A stretch of DNA of 64,000 nucleotides from Belliella baltica DSM 15883 (GTDB lineage: Bacteria > Bacteroidota > Bacteroidia > Cytophagales > Cyclobacteriaceae), in the NCBI RefSeq assembly GCF_000265405.1, contig NC_018010.1, positions 1,302,001-1,366,000 of the forward strand, given 5' to 3'. Under the pieces are notes generated by a model. That model was not told the origin of the DNA, made no database searches, and saw only the letters and a list, made by a program, of their open reading frames with translations. Of this stretch, positions 8,830-18,088 are shown in pieces. Made by a program: the position numbers and the translations under genes. Within the stretch, counting starts at the first letter, position 1, and each line of letters starts with the position of its first letter.

Positions 8830-8920
8830 TCGGCGATAAAAGCATCAAGCATTAAATAAATGAATTCAACAGACGGCTGCACCGAGGTGTGGTTGCTACA
8901 AGCACATAAAATATACAGCT

Positions 8921-9283
8921 ATGAGCGAACTAATTAAATTTGTAGAAGCGGAATATAAAGAGCTGAGAGCTTCTTTCCCTTCTTTCAAGGCAGGTGATAC
9001 CATCAATGTTCACGTAAAGATCAAAGAAGGTAACAAAGAGCGTGTTCAGCAGTTTCAAGGTACTGTAATCCAAAGAAAAAATGTAAATACTAACGGTGAA
9101 ACTTTCACTGTAAGAAAAATTTCTAATGGAATCGGAGTAGAAAGAATCTTCCCAATCCTTTCTCCATCAATCGAGAAAATCGAATTGTTAAGAGAAGGTA
9201 GAGTGAGAAGAGCTAGATTGTTCTACTTGAGAGGACGTCAAGGTAAAGCTGCCAAAATCAGAAAGAAAATCAGAACAAGTTAA
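8921..9283 (+). CDS. rplS: Ribosomal protein L19
   Basis: 120 residues, normal length. L19 sits at the 30S-50S interface. Conserved segments: [26 protein letters not shown], the [29 protein letters not shown] signature region, and the Arg/Lys-rich end ([21 protein letters not shown]). Last gene of the cluster, followed by a strong terminator. The 91-base leader between trmD and rplS has no confident hairpin, although an autoregulatory leader cannot be excluded. Confidence 0.97.
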   Translation: MSELIKFVEAEYKELRASFPSFKAGDTINVHVKIKEGNKERVQQFQGTVIQRKNVNTNGETFTVRKISNGIGVERIFPILSPSIEKIELLREGRVRRARLFYLRGRQGKAAKIRKKIRTS

Positions 9284-9312
9284 GACGCATAAGCGCTTTT
9301 TCTCGTTAGGTA

Positions 9313-9344
9313 AAAAAAGGAAACCCAAACAGGTTTCCTTTTTT
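9313..9344. terminator. Terminator after rplS
   Basis: AAAAAAGGAAACC (9313-9325) pairs perfectly with GGTTTCCTTTTTT (9332-9344), 6-nt loop. A and T runs on the two sides make it bidirectional, serving rplS and the convergent gene at 9377. Confidence 0.92.
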
Positions 9345-9376
9345 GGTTTTATTCTTAAGCTAACTTCAATAGCTAG

Positions 9377-9742
9377 CTACTTAAGTAAATACTTTTTCTT
9401 TTCTTTTTTAGTCAGTTCTAGCATGATGAAGTCATCAGGATATTCAACCAATATTTCTATTCTGTCTTTGACTTGAATTGGTAGGCCAACTGTTCCTCTT
9501 AGTGACACTTCGGTATAGGAGCGAGTCACTAAGTCATCTGTTTTGACCAATTTACTTTGGACCATTCGTACATGCGGATCAGTTCCGTAGTTTTCTCCTG
9601 ATGATTCTGCAATAGGATCGCCAGGACATACTGTATCCCCAACTTTTACCTTTGCACTTCCTGGCTTGAAAACCATGATTTTGCTAAATACCCCATCTTC
9701 ATAGTAGATTTCAATATAATTGTCTAGTGAATTGTAATACAC
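9377..9742 (-). pseudogene. Truncated, degenerate M23 (lysostaphin-type) peptidase-like protein
   Basis: 121 residues if read from the GTG at 9742; the frame stays open to a stop at 9815-9817 but has no good start. The segment YIEIYYEDG...VFKPGSAKVKVGDTVCPGDPIAES...GTDPHVRMVQSK aligns by eye with the second half of an M23 fold (normally VKVGDxVxxGxxIGxxGxTG...PHLHFE). The HxH zinc pair is changed to HVR and the N-terminal zinc ligands are absent, so peptidase activity is unlikely. It could be a real non-catalytic homologue or the 3' remnant of a longer gene; its 5' side now overlaps the gltX promoter. No signal peptide is present. Confidence 0.5.
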
Positions 9743-9776
9743 ACTATTTCCCTTTATCCTTTGGAAAAAAATAAGG

Positions 9777-9803
9777 TTTGACTGTATGATTTCCTTATCT
9801 TTG
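9777..9803 (+). promoter_or_regulatory. Bacteroidota-type promoter of gltX
   Basis: TTTG at 9777-9780, 15 bases, then TATCTTTG at 9796-9803, an exact TAnnTTTG -7 box. The spacing is shorter than the usual 19-21. It lies 68 bases upstream of the chosen gltX ATG. Confidence 0.6.
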
Positions 9804-9871
9804 TGGATTGATATTTAGAGTATTTTCAATTGAAGACACTAAATTTTCAACAAATCAGAAAATCACATCAA

Positions 9872-11410
9872 ATGAATAGAGAAGTACGCGTAAGATTTGC
9901 ACCCTCTCCAACAGGAGCTTTACATATTGGCGGAGTAAGAACTGCCCTTTACAATTACCTTTTTGCCAAGAAAATGGGTGGTAAGTTTCTTTTGAGAATT
10001 GAAGATACCGACCAAACAAGGTTTGTTCCCGGAGCCGAAGAATATATTCAAAAATCTTTGGAATGGCTAGGAATTTCTCCAGAAGAGAGCCCTTGGAACC
10101 CTGGAGATTGTGGTCCTTACAGACAGTCCGAGAGAAAGCCAATGTACATGCAATATGCTTTGGACTTAGTGGAAAAGGGACATGCATATTATGCATTTGA
10201 TACCTCGGAAGAGTTGGATGCGATGCGAGAAAGATTGACAGCTGCTAGGGTAGTATCTCCTCAATATAACTCAATCACCAGAACCCAAATGAAAAATTCC
10301 CTTACACTTCCAGAAGATGAAGTAAAGGAAAGATTGGCCTCTGGCGACCCTTATGTGATTCGTATCAAAATCCCTAGAAAAGAAGAGGTGAGATTGAACG
10401 ACATGATCCGTGGATGGGTAATGGTTCATTCCAATACTTTAGATGATAAAGTGCTGATGAAGTCAGACGGAATGCCTACGTATCACTTGGCAAACATCGT
10501 AGATGATCATTTGATGGGAATCACTCATGTAATTCGAGGAGAAGAATGGTTGCCATCTGCACCACTTCATGTATTACTTTACAAATATTTTGGTTGGGAA
10601 GATACCATGCCTCAGTTTGCACATTTACCACTTTTGTTGAAGCCTGACGGGAACGGAAAGCTATCCAAAAGAGATGCTGACAAACATGGTTTTCCAATTT
10701 TCCCCATGGATTGGACAGACCCAAATACGGGAGACAAAGCGAGTGGATTTATGGAGGAAGGTTACCTTCCTGATGCATTCTTAAATTTTCTAGCATTCTT
10801 AGGTTGGAATCCTGGTGACCATAGAGAAATTTTCTCTTTGGAGGAATTGGTTGAAGCTTTTTCTATCGAAAGGATAGGAAAATCAGGAACAAAATTTGAC
10901 ATCAATAAGGCCAAATGGTTCAATGAACAATACCTCAGAAATAAGTCTGATGAAGAATTGGCAACTTTCCTTATCGCAGATGTTGAAAAAGAAGGATTGA
11001 CTATCGATTCCAAAAAAGCTGCTCAAATAGCAGCAATCATGAAAGAAAGAGCGACCTTCCCTTCTGATCTTTGGAATGAAGGTAAATTTATGCTGATCGC
11101 TCCGACTAGTTTTGATGAAAACATTGCTTCCAAAAAATGGAATTCTGATGTCGTTATCGTATTGAATGCTTATAAAGAAAAGCTGGTAAAAGACAGAGAA
11201 GAGTTTACGCCGGAAAGAGCAAAATCCTTACTAGAAGCTTCTGCCGAAGAAAATGAAATTAAATTTGGTAAAGTGATGCAAGCAGTTCGATTAGCAGTGA
11301 CTGGAGTAGGCGCTGGGCCAGATTTGATGGCGGTTTTTGCAATCATTGGTAAGGAAGAATTAGCTAAAAGAATAACTTTTGCGTTAGAAACGTTACAAGT
11401 TCAAGATTAA
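9872..11410 (+). CDS. gltX: Glutamyl-tRNA synthetase
   Basis: 512 residues from the ATG at 9872 (MNREVRVRFAPSPTGALHIGG). The longer frame beginning TTG at 9830 is rejected because homologues start just before the first motif. It charges tRNA-Glu. The class I HIGH motif appears as HIGG in FAPSPTGALHIGGVRTALYN, and the KMSKS-type loop as KLSKRDADKHG (near residue 270). The C-terminal helical anticodon-binding domain is complete. A clear -7 box lies upstream and a hairpin terminator follows. Confidence 0.97.
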   Translation: MNREVRVRFAPSPTGALHIGGVRTALYNYLFAKKMGGKFLLRIEDTDQTRFVPGAEEYIQKSLEWLGISPEESPWNPGDCGPYRQSERKPMYMQYALDLVEKGHAYYAFDTSEELDAMRERLTAARVVSPQYNSITRTQMKNSLTLPEDEVKERLASGDPYVIRIKIPRKEEVRLNDMIRGWVMVHSNTLDDKVLMKSDGMPTYHLANIVDDHLMGITHVIRGEEWLPSAPLHVLLYKYFGWEDTMPQFAHLPLLLKPDGNGKLSKRDADKHGFPIFPMDWTDPNTGDKASGFMEEGYLPDAFLNFLAFLGWNPGDHREIFSLEELVEAFSIERIGKSGTKFDINKAKWFNEQYLRNKSDEELATFLIADVEKEGLTIDSKKAAQIAAIMKERATFPSDLWNEGKFMLIAPTSFDENIASKKWNSDVVIVLNAYKEKLVKDREEFTPERAKSLLEASAEENEIKFGKVMQAVRLAVTGVGAGPDLMAVFAIIGKEELAKRITFALETLQVQD

Positions 11411-11420
11411 TTAGAATACT

Positions 11421-11447
11421 GAAAGTGGTTTTCAAAAAGCCACTTTC
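11421..11447 (+). terminator. Terminator after gltX
   Basis: GAAAGTGG (11421-11428) pairs with CCACTTTC (11440-11447), extendable through a G-T pair, followed by ATTTTAAAT. Confidence 0.6.
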
Positions 11448-11466
11448 ATTTTAAATACTAAATAGG

Positions 11467-11670
11467 ATGGCAAAGAAATCAAAAAAAGTAGAAAGCCCTA
11501 AAGTCCATAAAGACCTCGAAGGGTTTCACATGAACATAGATTCTTTTGGAGAGATTTCTAGCAGCTTCCCCATTGACAAACTCAACGAGTTTTTGAATAA
11601 CAATGTAGAAGACAAGAAATTGAAAGACAGAGAAGATATCGACGATATCAAAAAGGGTAAAAAGAAATAA
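11467..11670 (+). CDS. Small charged hypothetical protein
   Basis: 67 residues, lysine-rich at both ends (MAKKSKKVESPK... and DDIKKGKKK), with a more ordered middle (DLEGFHMNIDSFGEISSSFPIDKLNEFLNNNV). No signal peptide or membrane segment. It begins 19 bases past the gltX terminator stem and ends 10 bases before the beta-barrel gene. The non-repetitive middle suggests a genuine conserved Cytophagales protein. Function unknown. Confidence 0.65.
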   Translation: MAKKSKKVESPKVHKDLEGFHMNIDSFGEISSSFPIDKLNEFLNNNVEDKKLKDREDIDDIKKGKKK

Positions 11671-11680
11671 ATAGGTGAAA

Positions 11681-12346
11681 ATGCATAAAACTTTCACCCT
11701 TTTTTTACTTCTATTTTTGGGGACCCTGAGTGAGAATCTTCTCGCACAGACAAGTATAGGCTTCCGTGGAGGCTATTCTTCTTCAAATTATAGTTACAGA
11801 TTCAGGCCCGGATCTCCTGTGACACGTACTGGTGGTATAACTGCCCCGACGTATAGTTTGGTCATTGAACAGTTTTTAGCCAAAAATGCAGGTGCACAGA
11901 TCGAAATTCAGTATTTGCAATTAGGATACACACAGAGGGATACACTCGATCAAACGAATCAGACTACATTCGAATTTATTAAAGTGCCTTTTATGTCCAA
12001 TTTCTATTTTGGCAACAAGGGCAGGTTTCATATCAAGATAGGAACGCACTTTGGTTACATGCTCAATGCCGCAGACCCTATCCGTGAGTACGAAACTCCA
12101 GGAGTTTTGCCGACCTATGGTGGGATAGAAGATCGTCCACGAAAATTTCTCTACGGTCTTTCTGCGGGGGCAGGATTGTCCAAGCTTTTTGGAAAAAGCA
12201 CTCTAGCAGGCGAAGTCCGTTTTTCTTACGATTTCAATAGACCCGAAACACAAAACCGGGTTTTTGATATGACTTCAACTAATTTAGAATTTACACTGAG
12301 TTATCTTTTTCAGATTATCAAACCTAAATGGCAAAAAAAGCCATAA
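11681..12346 (+). CDS. Outer-membrane beta-barrel protein (PorT-like)
   Basis: 221 residues from the ATG at 11681; a GTG two codons earlier (11675) is the alternative. A signal peptide (MHKTFTLFLLLFLGTLSENLLAQ) is followed by alternating hydrophobic and polar strands starting SIGFRGGYSSSNYSY, and the protein ends in an aromatic strand (FTLSYLFQII) plus a short basic tail. This pattern fits the porin-family/outer-membrane beta-barrel group common in Bacteroidota. It should sit in the outer membrane; the substrate is unknown. Confidence 0.75.
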   Translation: MHKTFTLFLLLFLGTLSENLLAQTSIGFRGGYSSSNYSYRFRPGSPVTRTGGITAPTYSLVIEQFLAKNAGAQIEIQYLQLGYTQRDTLDQTNQTTFEFIKVPFMSNFYFGNKGRFHIKIGTHFGYMLNAADPIREYETPGVLPTYGGIEDRPRKFLYGLSAGAGLSKLFGKSTLAGEVRFSYDFNRPETQNRVFDMTSTNLEFTLSYLFQIIKPKWQKKP

Positions 12347-12406
12347 TGGGAACTAAATAGCCTGACAGCTGTTATCCAATCATACTTCAAAATCAATAAT
12401 CAGATT

Positions 12407-12988
12407 ATGTTACAAACGCAGAAGAGACCGACTACCATCTATATGGAAGCCAATCCAAATCCAAATTCATTGAAATTTGTCGTGAATTTTATGTTGGCAG
12501 ATGAAGGTGTGAGTTTTGATTACCCAAATCAGGAAAGTACCGAAAACTCTCCTTTGGCACATGAATTATTCAATTTTGCTGCTGTTGACCGTGTCTTCAT
12601 TGCCTCCAATTTTGTGACGGTGACGAAGAAAGAAGAGGTAGAATGGCTTGAGCTTCAGGATATCGTAAGAAATCACATTAAAACTTATTTGGAGTCAGGC
12701 AAAGCTCCTGTAAATGCTGACTTTGACAAAGACCCACTTTTTGATGAAAATGATTCTGAAGTAGTGAAGAAAATCAAAGGGATATTAGATGAGTATATCA
12801 GACCTGCGGTAGAACAAGATGGCGGTGCTATTGTGTTCCATAGTTTTCAAGATGGAATCGTCAAAGTATTGCTGCAAGGCAGTTGCTCAGGATGTCCATC
12901 AAGTACAGTAACTTTGAAAGCTGGCATTCAGAATCTATTGACACGTATGCTTCCAGAAGTGAAGGAAGTACAAGCGCAAGGCGTTTAA
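12407..12988 (+). CDS. NifU-like iron-sulfur cluster scaffold/carrier (Nfu)
   Basis: 193 residues in two domains. An N-terminal Nfu domain (about residues 10-95: EANPNPNSLKFVVNFML...DRVFIASNFVTVTK) precedes a NifU C-terminal domain (about 118-190: KIKGILDEYIRPAVEQDGGAI...LQGSCSGCPSSTVTLKAGI). The CSGCPS motif holds the two Cys residues that bind a 4Fe-4S cluster at the dimer interface. It would pass clusters to cytoplasmic apo-proteins. The DUF3810 gene starts 5 bases after its stop. Confidence 0.94.
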   Translation: MLQTQKRPTTIYMEANPNPNSLKFVVNFMLADEGVSFDYPNQESTENSPLAHELFNFAAVDRVFIASNFVTVTKKEEVEWLELQDIVRNHIKTYLESGKAPVNADFDKDPLFDENDSEVVKKIKGILDEYIRPAVEQDGGAIVFHSFQDGIVKVLLQGSCSGCPSSTVTLKAGIQNLLTRMLPEVKEVQAQGV

Positions 12989-12993
12989 TCGCC

Positions 12994-14070
12994 ATGTTTC
13001 GAGGAAATTGGACTTGGACAATCTTAGGCCTGATCAGTATTCTGATCAGGCATTTTGCGCTTAAGTCCCCTGAGTTGACAGAAGAATTTTATTCTAGAAG
13101 ATTTTTTCCTGGGGTCAGAAACGTTATTGATTTGACGCTTTCCAAGCTTCCTTTTGCGACAGTTTACATATTCATCGCCTCTGTTTTTCTCTTTCTTGGA
13201 ATTTTTATTTTCTATTTTAAGAAGAAAATCGGATGGAAGAACAAGTTGGGATTTACGATTAGGTCTCTTTTCAATTATCTCGGAGCCTTAATTTTCTTTT
13301 TCTTGGTTTTATGGGGTTTCAACTATCAACGAATACCTGTTTTCGAGCAAATTGGAATGAAACCTACTGCCATCAATGAGGAGCAACTGATTACTGAAAT
13401 AGAACTCACACGAAACATCCTCAATCAATTGAGATCAAATATACAAGAAGATACAGCGGCTATAGAATCGATCATGGATTATAATGACCTAGAAAAACTC
13501 GTTAGAGCCAATATGCGAGAGCATTTGTATCTGCTAGGAATGAACTTCACAGGAGAGCCAAGGACGAAGCAGTTTTATCCTGCTGGATTTATGCGAAAAA
13601 TGGGGATTTTGGGGATTTATTTTCCTTTTACAGGAGAGAGCTACATTGATCCAACATTACATCCGTTGGAAAAACCTTTTACTATTGCTCACGAAATGGC
13701 GCATAGCTATGGGGTGACAGACGAAGGGGAGGCGAATTTCATTGCTTGGGTAATTGGTTCTAATAGCGATGATGCACTTTTACAATACTCTGCTCAATTG
13801 AAATTACTTCGCTATCAAATGAATGATTTGTATAGGATGTCTCAAGAGCTTTATACACATTTTTACAGAACTATTCCTGCTGGAATTAGAAATGATTTGA
13901 CTTCAATTAGTAAAAATGCCGCTTTGTATAAGCCTTTCAATTTAGAATTGAGCAGGAAATCAAATGACATTTTTCTTAAAACCCAAGGTGTAAAAGCCGG
14001 CGTATTGAGCTATCAGCAACTTCCTATGCTAGCATACGCATGGAGAAAAAGGTTGAAGTCTGAGGATTAA
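12994..14070 (+). CDS. DUF3810 membrane protein with HExxH motif
   Basis: 358 residues from the ATG at 12994; the open frame reaches back to 12883 inside the nfu gene, but that part is overlap. Three membrane segments lie in the first 120 residues. A soluble domain follows with AHEMAHSYGVTDEGEANF, an HExxH zinc-protease-like motif with a downstream Glu. DUF3810 proteins are widespread in Bacteroidota and share this motif; protease activity is inferred only. Tight spacing to nfu suggests co-transcription. Confidence 0.85.
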   Translation: MFRGNWTWTILGLISILIRHFALKSPELTEEFYSRRFFPGVRNVIDLTLSKLPFATVYIFIASVFLFLGIFIFYFKKKIGWKNKLGFTIRSLFNYLGALIFFFLVLWGFNYQRIPVFEQIGMKPTAINEEQLITEIELTRNILNQLRSNIQEDTAAIESIMDYNDLEKLVRANMREHLYLLGMNFTGEPRTKQFYPAGFMRKMGILGIYFPFTGESYIDPTLHPLEKPFTIAHEMAHSYGVTDEGEANFIAWVIGSNSDDALLQYSAQLKLLRYQMNDLYRMSQELYTHFYRTIPAGIRNDLTSISKNAALYKPFNLELSRKSNDIFLKTQGVKAGVLSYQQLPMLAYAWRKRLKSED

Positions 14071-14071
14071 T

Positions 14072-14971
14072 TTATCGTCGATTCCCAACCCACACACCAA
14101 AAATCACGGCTACGATTCCAATATAATGACCTAAGAGTAAAACCTCTCCGTCAAAAAGACCCCACATAATTGCCACAATCGGAATGAGATAAGTGACCGA
14201 ACTTGCAAAAACGGGAGTGGCTACTTTAACCATGATGTTGAATAGGATTAAAGCTAGTGCTGTTCCCACTACGCCTAAAAGCGTAATATAACCAGCTGCT
14301 TCCATGGCTCCTTCTGCATGAGTGAGTTTAAAAGAAAAGTCCGTAAAGGCGAATAAATAAATCAATGCAATTGGCAAAACCATCAAAAGCGAAATTGCTG
14401 TGATAGCCACAGGTTTTAGCTCTACGAATCTATATTTGATGATGTTTAAATTCACTCCATAACAAGCACAAGCAAGAAGAACAAAAAACGCATAAGAATT
14501 GATGTCTGAAAATGTCCCGATGCCAGAACCTTCTTTTACAATCAGTAGTAAGACTACCCCAAGAAATGCAATAAATAAGCCTAAGGTATTCCTTCTCGTA
14601 ATTCTAGCACCAAAAAACAACGCTCCAATAATGACTACAAATAGTGGTGTCATGGCATTGAAGACTCCTGTAAGCGAACTGCTGAGTTGAGTTTGAGCTT
14701 TTGCAAATAGAAAAGCTGGGATAAAACTCCCAACGAAACCAACAATAATCAGGTTTTTGACCTGCTTTTTATTCAAGCTTTTGAGCCTTGGAAGGGAAAG
14801 TGGAAGAAGAACCATTCCTGCCGCCACGATTCGAAAAGCTCCAACCTCACCTGGGGAAAATACTTCTAGACCTCGTTTGATCAATATAAATGAACTTCCC
14901 CAAATTAAGGCAAGTAAAATCAAAAAGCCCCAAGCTTTTAAGGCTCCTTCGGCTTGTATATCTCGGGACAT
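14072..14971 (-). CDS. DMT-family (EamA) transporter
   Basis: 299 residues with about ten hydrophobic segments arranged as two EamA repeats (roughly residues 15-145 and 155-297). The first begins with the typical LLALIWGSSFILIKRGLEVFSPGEVGAFR. It is an inner-membrane drug/metabolite-type exporter; the substrate cannot be read from sequence. It ends 2 bases from the convergent DUF3810 gene and starts 30 bases from the end of dusB. Confidence 0.93.
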   Translation of the reverse strand: MSRDIQAEGALKAWGFLILLALIWGSSFILIKRGLEVFSPGEVGAFRIVAAGMVLLPLSLPRLKSLNKKQVKNLIIVGFVGSFIPAFLFAKAQTQLSSSLTGVFNAMTPLFVVIIGALFFGARITRRNTLGLFIAFLGVVLLLIVKEGSGIGTFSDINSYAFFVLLACACYGVNLNIIKYRFVELKPVAITAISLLMVLPIALIYLFAFTDFSFKLTHAEGAMEAAGYITLLGVVGTALALILFNIMVKVATPVFASSVTYLIPIVAIMWGLFDGEVLLLGHYIGIVAVIFGVWVGNRR

Positions 14972-15001
14972 AAGTGATTATTGAAAATGAGAATAGGTGA
15001 A

Positions 15002-15994
15002 TTATTGAAACTGATAATCTGCATAGACCTCAGCCACTTGATCTAAGATTGCTGACACTTGTTCGTAAGTATCAGCTGTGACCATGTCCGTTCGGAATGG
15101 TTTGAAGTTAGGCATTCCTCTAAAGTAATTGGTATAATGCCTGCGCATTTCAAGTATGCCTTGCTTTTCGCCTTTCCATTGAACAGAAAAATCAAGATGC
15201 TTTTTAGTGACATTGATTCTTTCTTCTAAGGCAGGAGCTTCTAGCATTTCGCCTGTAGCCAAAAAATGCTTAATTTCATTGAAAATCCAAGGGTAGCCTA
15301 TGGAAGCTCTGCCGATCATCATACCATCTACATTGTATTTTTCTTTATATTCTTTCGCTTTTTGTGGGGAATCAATATCACCATTGCCAAATACTGGAAT
15401 ATATAATCTCGGGTTCGCTTTTACCAAGTTCAAATAAGACCAGTCTGCTTCACCTTTATACATTTGTTGTCTTGTACGTGCGTGGATACTAATCGCTTGG
15501 ATGCCTACATCCTGAAGACGTTCAGCAACTTCCACAATTCTGATCGTGTCTTGTGACCAACCCAATCGGGTTTTCACGGTAACTGGAATATTGACAGCTT
15601 TTACGATCTCAGCTGTCATGGAGACCATCTTATCGATATCCAAGAGTATTCCAGCACCAGCACCTTTACAAGCTACTTTATTGACAGGACAACCATAATT
15701 AATATCCAAAATATCAGGACCCGCTTCTGCTGCAATTGCAGCTGCCTCCTGCATGGATTCAATGTCATTTCCGAAAATTTGAATTCCGATTGGTTTTTCA
15801 TAATCAAAAATATCCAACTTCTGAACACTCTTCGCCGCATCACGAATCAAGCCTTCTGAGCTGATAAATTCTGTGTACATCAAATCCGCACCATTCTCCT
15901 TGCATACAGCCCTGAAAGGTGGATCACTCACATCTTCCATTGGAGCCAAAAGCAAGGGAAATTCCCCTAATTCTAAGTTTCCTATCTTTACCAC
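15002..15994 (-). CDS. dusB: tRNA-dihydrouridine synthase
   Basis: 330 residues, normal DusB length. An FMN-dependent TIM barrel that reduces uridine to dihydrouridine in tRNA. The start LLLAPMEDVSDPPFRAVC is the Dus signature. DINYGCPVNKVACKGAGAGIL holds the FMN contacts and the catalytic Cys (in KVACKGAG), and IHARTRQQMYKGEADW and GNGDIDSPQKA...GVMIGRA-like DGMMIGRASIGYP follow. Divergent from the CPBP gene. Confidence 0.95.
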   Translation of the reverse strand: MVKIGNLELGEFPLLLAPMEDVSDPPFRAVCKENGADLMYTEFISSEGLIRDAAKSVQKLDIFDYEKPIGIQIFGNDIESMQEAAAIAAEAGPDILDINYGCPVNKVACKGAGAGILLDIDKMVSMTAEIVKAVNIPVTVKTRLGWSQDTIRIVEVAERLQDVGIQAISIHARTRQQMYKGEADWSYLNLVKANPRLYIPVFGNGDIDSPQKAKEYKEKYNVDGMMIGRASIGYPWIFNEIKHFLATGEMLEAPALEERINVTKKHLDFSVQWKGEKQGILEMRRHYTNYFRGMPNFKPFRTDMVTADTYEQVSAILDQVAEVYADYQFQ

Positions 15995-16032
15995 TTCTGA
16001 AATCTATTTAATCTTGTAAATTTACGGCAATT

Positions 16033-16983
16033 ATGGAGATTTATAAAACCCGAGCCTCAATTGCCAGCAAAAGTAACTGGTTATTATCATTAATTATTAT
16101 TCTTCTTGTGACTTTCGGAGTAATGGCTGTTCTTCAAGGCATTGCTCTCGTGCTTGTCCCTCCATTATTTGGAGTTCCTTTAGATGAATTTATGGCTATT
16201 TTGAGCGGTCAAAGTACAAATCCAAATGCTCGAATAGCACTTCTATTTGTTCAAGGACTTGGTGCTGGTCTGGGTTTTTTCTTTGCAGCTTTATTGATAG
16301 CCAAATTGATAGATAAAGCCAATTTAGGTTGGAAACAGCAATTGCAGAGATTTAGGTTCACTTCATTGATGATTATGATCATGGTGATGCTCGGAGGAAT
16401 GTTATTCAATAGCTTATTGATCGATTGGAATTCTAATGTCCATTTCCCTGAGTTTTTGTCTGGACTAGAAGTAAAAATGAGAGCTATGGAAGATGCTGCC
16501 ATGGATTTGACGAAATATATTACAGATTTCGATTCATTTCCAGAATTCTTGATGGGCGTTTTAGTAATCGGAGTTTGTGCAGGATTGGGGGAAGAATTTT
16601 TCTTTCGAGGAGTGCTACAACCTAAGCTTCATGCATACACAGGCAATGCTCATGTCGGGATATGGCTGACAGCATTTATTTTTTCTGCTATACATTTTCA
16701 GTTTTATGGATTCTTTCCAAGAATGCTCTTAGGAGCAATATTCGGATATTTATATCTATATTCAGGCAGCTTAATTTATCCCATTGTGGCACATATACTC
16801 AACAATACAGTGACCGTAATTTTGGTTTATTTGAATAAATTGGGTAAAGTTAACTTTGATATCGAAGAAGCGGATGAGGTGTCAATTCCCTTGGCTCTGC
16901 TTGGCTTGTTGATATTGTTGTTAGGATTAAGAATTTTCAAAGAGAAAAATAAAACTCAAATTACGAATGGAGAATTGGATTAA
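16033..16983 (+). CDS. CPBP-family intramembrane metalloprotease
   Basis: 316 residues with about eight hydrophobic segments. The CPBP/Abi core is near residues 190-260: EEFFFRGVLQPKL (motif EExxxR) followed by FSAIHF and IYPIVAHILNN, which place Glu-Glu, His and His/Asn in membrane helices as in Rce1-type proteases. Substrates are unknown. It overlaps the next gene by 17 bases, and that gene overlaps cdsA by 17, so the three form one translationally coupled unit. Confidence 0.92.
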   Translation: MEIYKTRASIASKSNWLLSLIIILLVTFGVMAVLQGIALVLVPPLFGVPLDEFMAILSGQSTNPNARIALLFVQGLGAGLGFFFAALLIAKLIDKANLGWKQQLQRFRFTSLMIMIMVMLGGMLFNSLLIDWNSNVHFPEFLSGLEVKMRAMEDAAMDLTKYITDFDSFPEFLMGVLVIGVCAGLGEEFFFRGVLQPKLHAYTGNAHVGIWLTAFIFSAIHFQFYGFFPRMLLGAIFGYLYLYSGSLIYPIVAHILNNTVTVILVYLNKLGKVNFDIEEADEVSIPLALLGLLILLLGLRIFKEKNKTQITNGELD

Positions 16984-17173
16984 GATATTTGAAGATGCTT
17001 CACCCGTCCGTGCTGAGATTGTGAAGGGAGTCCTGGAGTCTCATGGGATTGGGGCAGTGATTCTCGACAGAAAGGAGTCTGCATATAAAATTCACGGATA
17101 TTGTGAAGTCATGGTGCAAAAAGAGAATTCTTCAATAGCAACAAAAATCATCCAAGATGAGGTCACCTTTTAA
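16967..17173 (+). CDS. DUF2007-type small protein
   Basis: 68 residues: WIKIFEDASPVRAEIVKGVLESHGIGAVILDRKESAY...GYCEVMVQ fits the DUF2007 ferredoxin-like fold (putative signal-transducing protein, related to the PII-like group). It overlaps both neighbours by 17 bases. A role in sensing or regulating the adjacent membrane-lipid gene is possible but unproven. Confidence 0.8.
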   Translation: MENWIKIFEDASPVRAEIVKGVLESHGIGAVILDRKESAYKIHGYCEVMVQKENSSIATKIIQDEVTF

Positions 17174-18014
17174 GTTAAGATCAAGATTTAATATCAATAA
17201 TTACAGTAACCTTGGGCAAAGGGTGATAACGGGCCTTATTGGTGCATCAGCAATTGTAGCTGGCTCTTATTATAGCGAATGGCTTTATTTCATCATTTTT
17301 GGTACAATTCTTATATTTTCACAAATGGAGTTTTATAAACTATCAGGCTTGGACGGCATGCTTCCTCTGAAGAGTTTTGGAACTTTTCTTGGAGTAGCCA
17401 TTTTCACCTTGACCTTTCTGATAGAGCTAAAGCATCTTGAGGATAAATATTATTTCCTGATATTTCCTTTGGTAGCTTTGGTATTCTTCATCAAGTTGTA
17501 TAGAAAATCAGACAAAAAACCTTTTACTGGAGTTGCTTTTACCTTTTTAGGGATTTTTTATGTTGCTGTACCCTTTTCTCTATTGAATTTGGCAGCCTTT
17601 TCTGTTGACGGTACATTTCATTACGAAATCATCATAGGTTCTTTAGTTATTCTTTGGGCTTCAGATTCTGGGGCCTATTTTGCTGGAACAAAGTTTGGAA
17701 AGACGAAGCTTTTTGAAAGAGTCTCTCCCAAAAAATCTTGGGAAGGATTTCTTGGAGGAGTGCTTTTAGCCTTTACGGTTGCCTATATTTTGAGTAAATA
17801 CTTTGTTTCTCTTGAAGAATGGCAATGGTTTTGCATCGCTGCGATTATCATCATTGCAGGTACTTATGGTGACTTGATCGAGTCACTTTTTAAGCGAAGT
17901 ATTGAGATCAAAGATTCAGGAAAAATTCTTCCTGGACATGGTGGATTTATGGATCGTTTTGACGGTTTGTTATTATCGGCACCATTTATAGCTGCATTTT
18001 TGAAAATCTTTTAA
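17157..18014 (+). CDS. cdsA: Phosphatidate cytidylyltransferase
   Basis: 285 residues with about eight membrane segments. It makes CDP-diacylglycerol from phosphatidic acid and CTP in the inner membrane. The C-terminal signature is clear: SDSGAYFAGTKFGKTKLFERVSPKKSWEGFLGG, then GDLIESLFKRSIEIKDSGKILPGHGGFMDRFDGLL, which holds the metal- and CTP-binding Asp residues. Pairs functionally with psd downstream at 19.4 kb. Confidence 0.96.
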   Translation: MRSPFKLRSRFNINNYSNLGQRVITGLIGASAIVAGSYYSEWLYFIIFGTILIFSQMEFYKLSGLDGMLPLKSFGTFLGVAIFTLTFLIELKHLEDKYYFLIFPLVALVFFIKLYRKSDKKPFTGVAFTFLGIFYVAVPFSLLNLAAFSVDGTFHYEIIIGSLVILWASDSGAYFAGTKFGKTKLFERVSPKKSWEGFLGGVLLAFTVAYILSKYFVSLEEWQWFCIAAIIIIAGTYGDLIESLFKRSIEIKDSGKILPGHGGFMDRFDGLLLSAPFIAAFLKIF

Positions 18015-18088
18015 AAATGCCTATCTGATATTAAAAATACTCCTTAATATTGTATTATAATTCAAAGCTCAACTAAAGAAACCCAAAT

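Noticed and set aside
9830-9871. TTG start extending gltX by 14 residues
   Set aside because: ATG at 9872 begins the conserved N-terminus, and the extension lies just after the -7 box.
12883-12993. Upstream extension of the DUF3810 gene
   Set aside because: Overlaps the nfu Fe-S domain in another frame; the first membrane helix starts after 12994.
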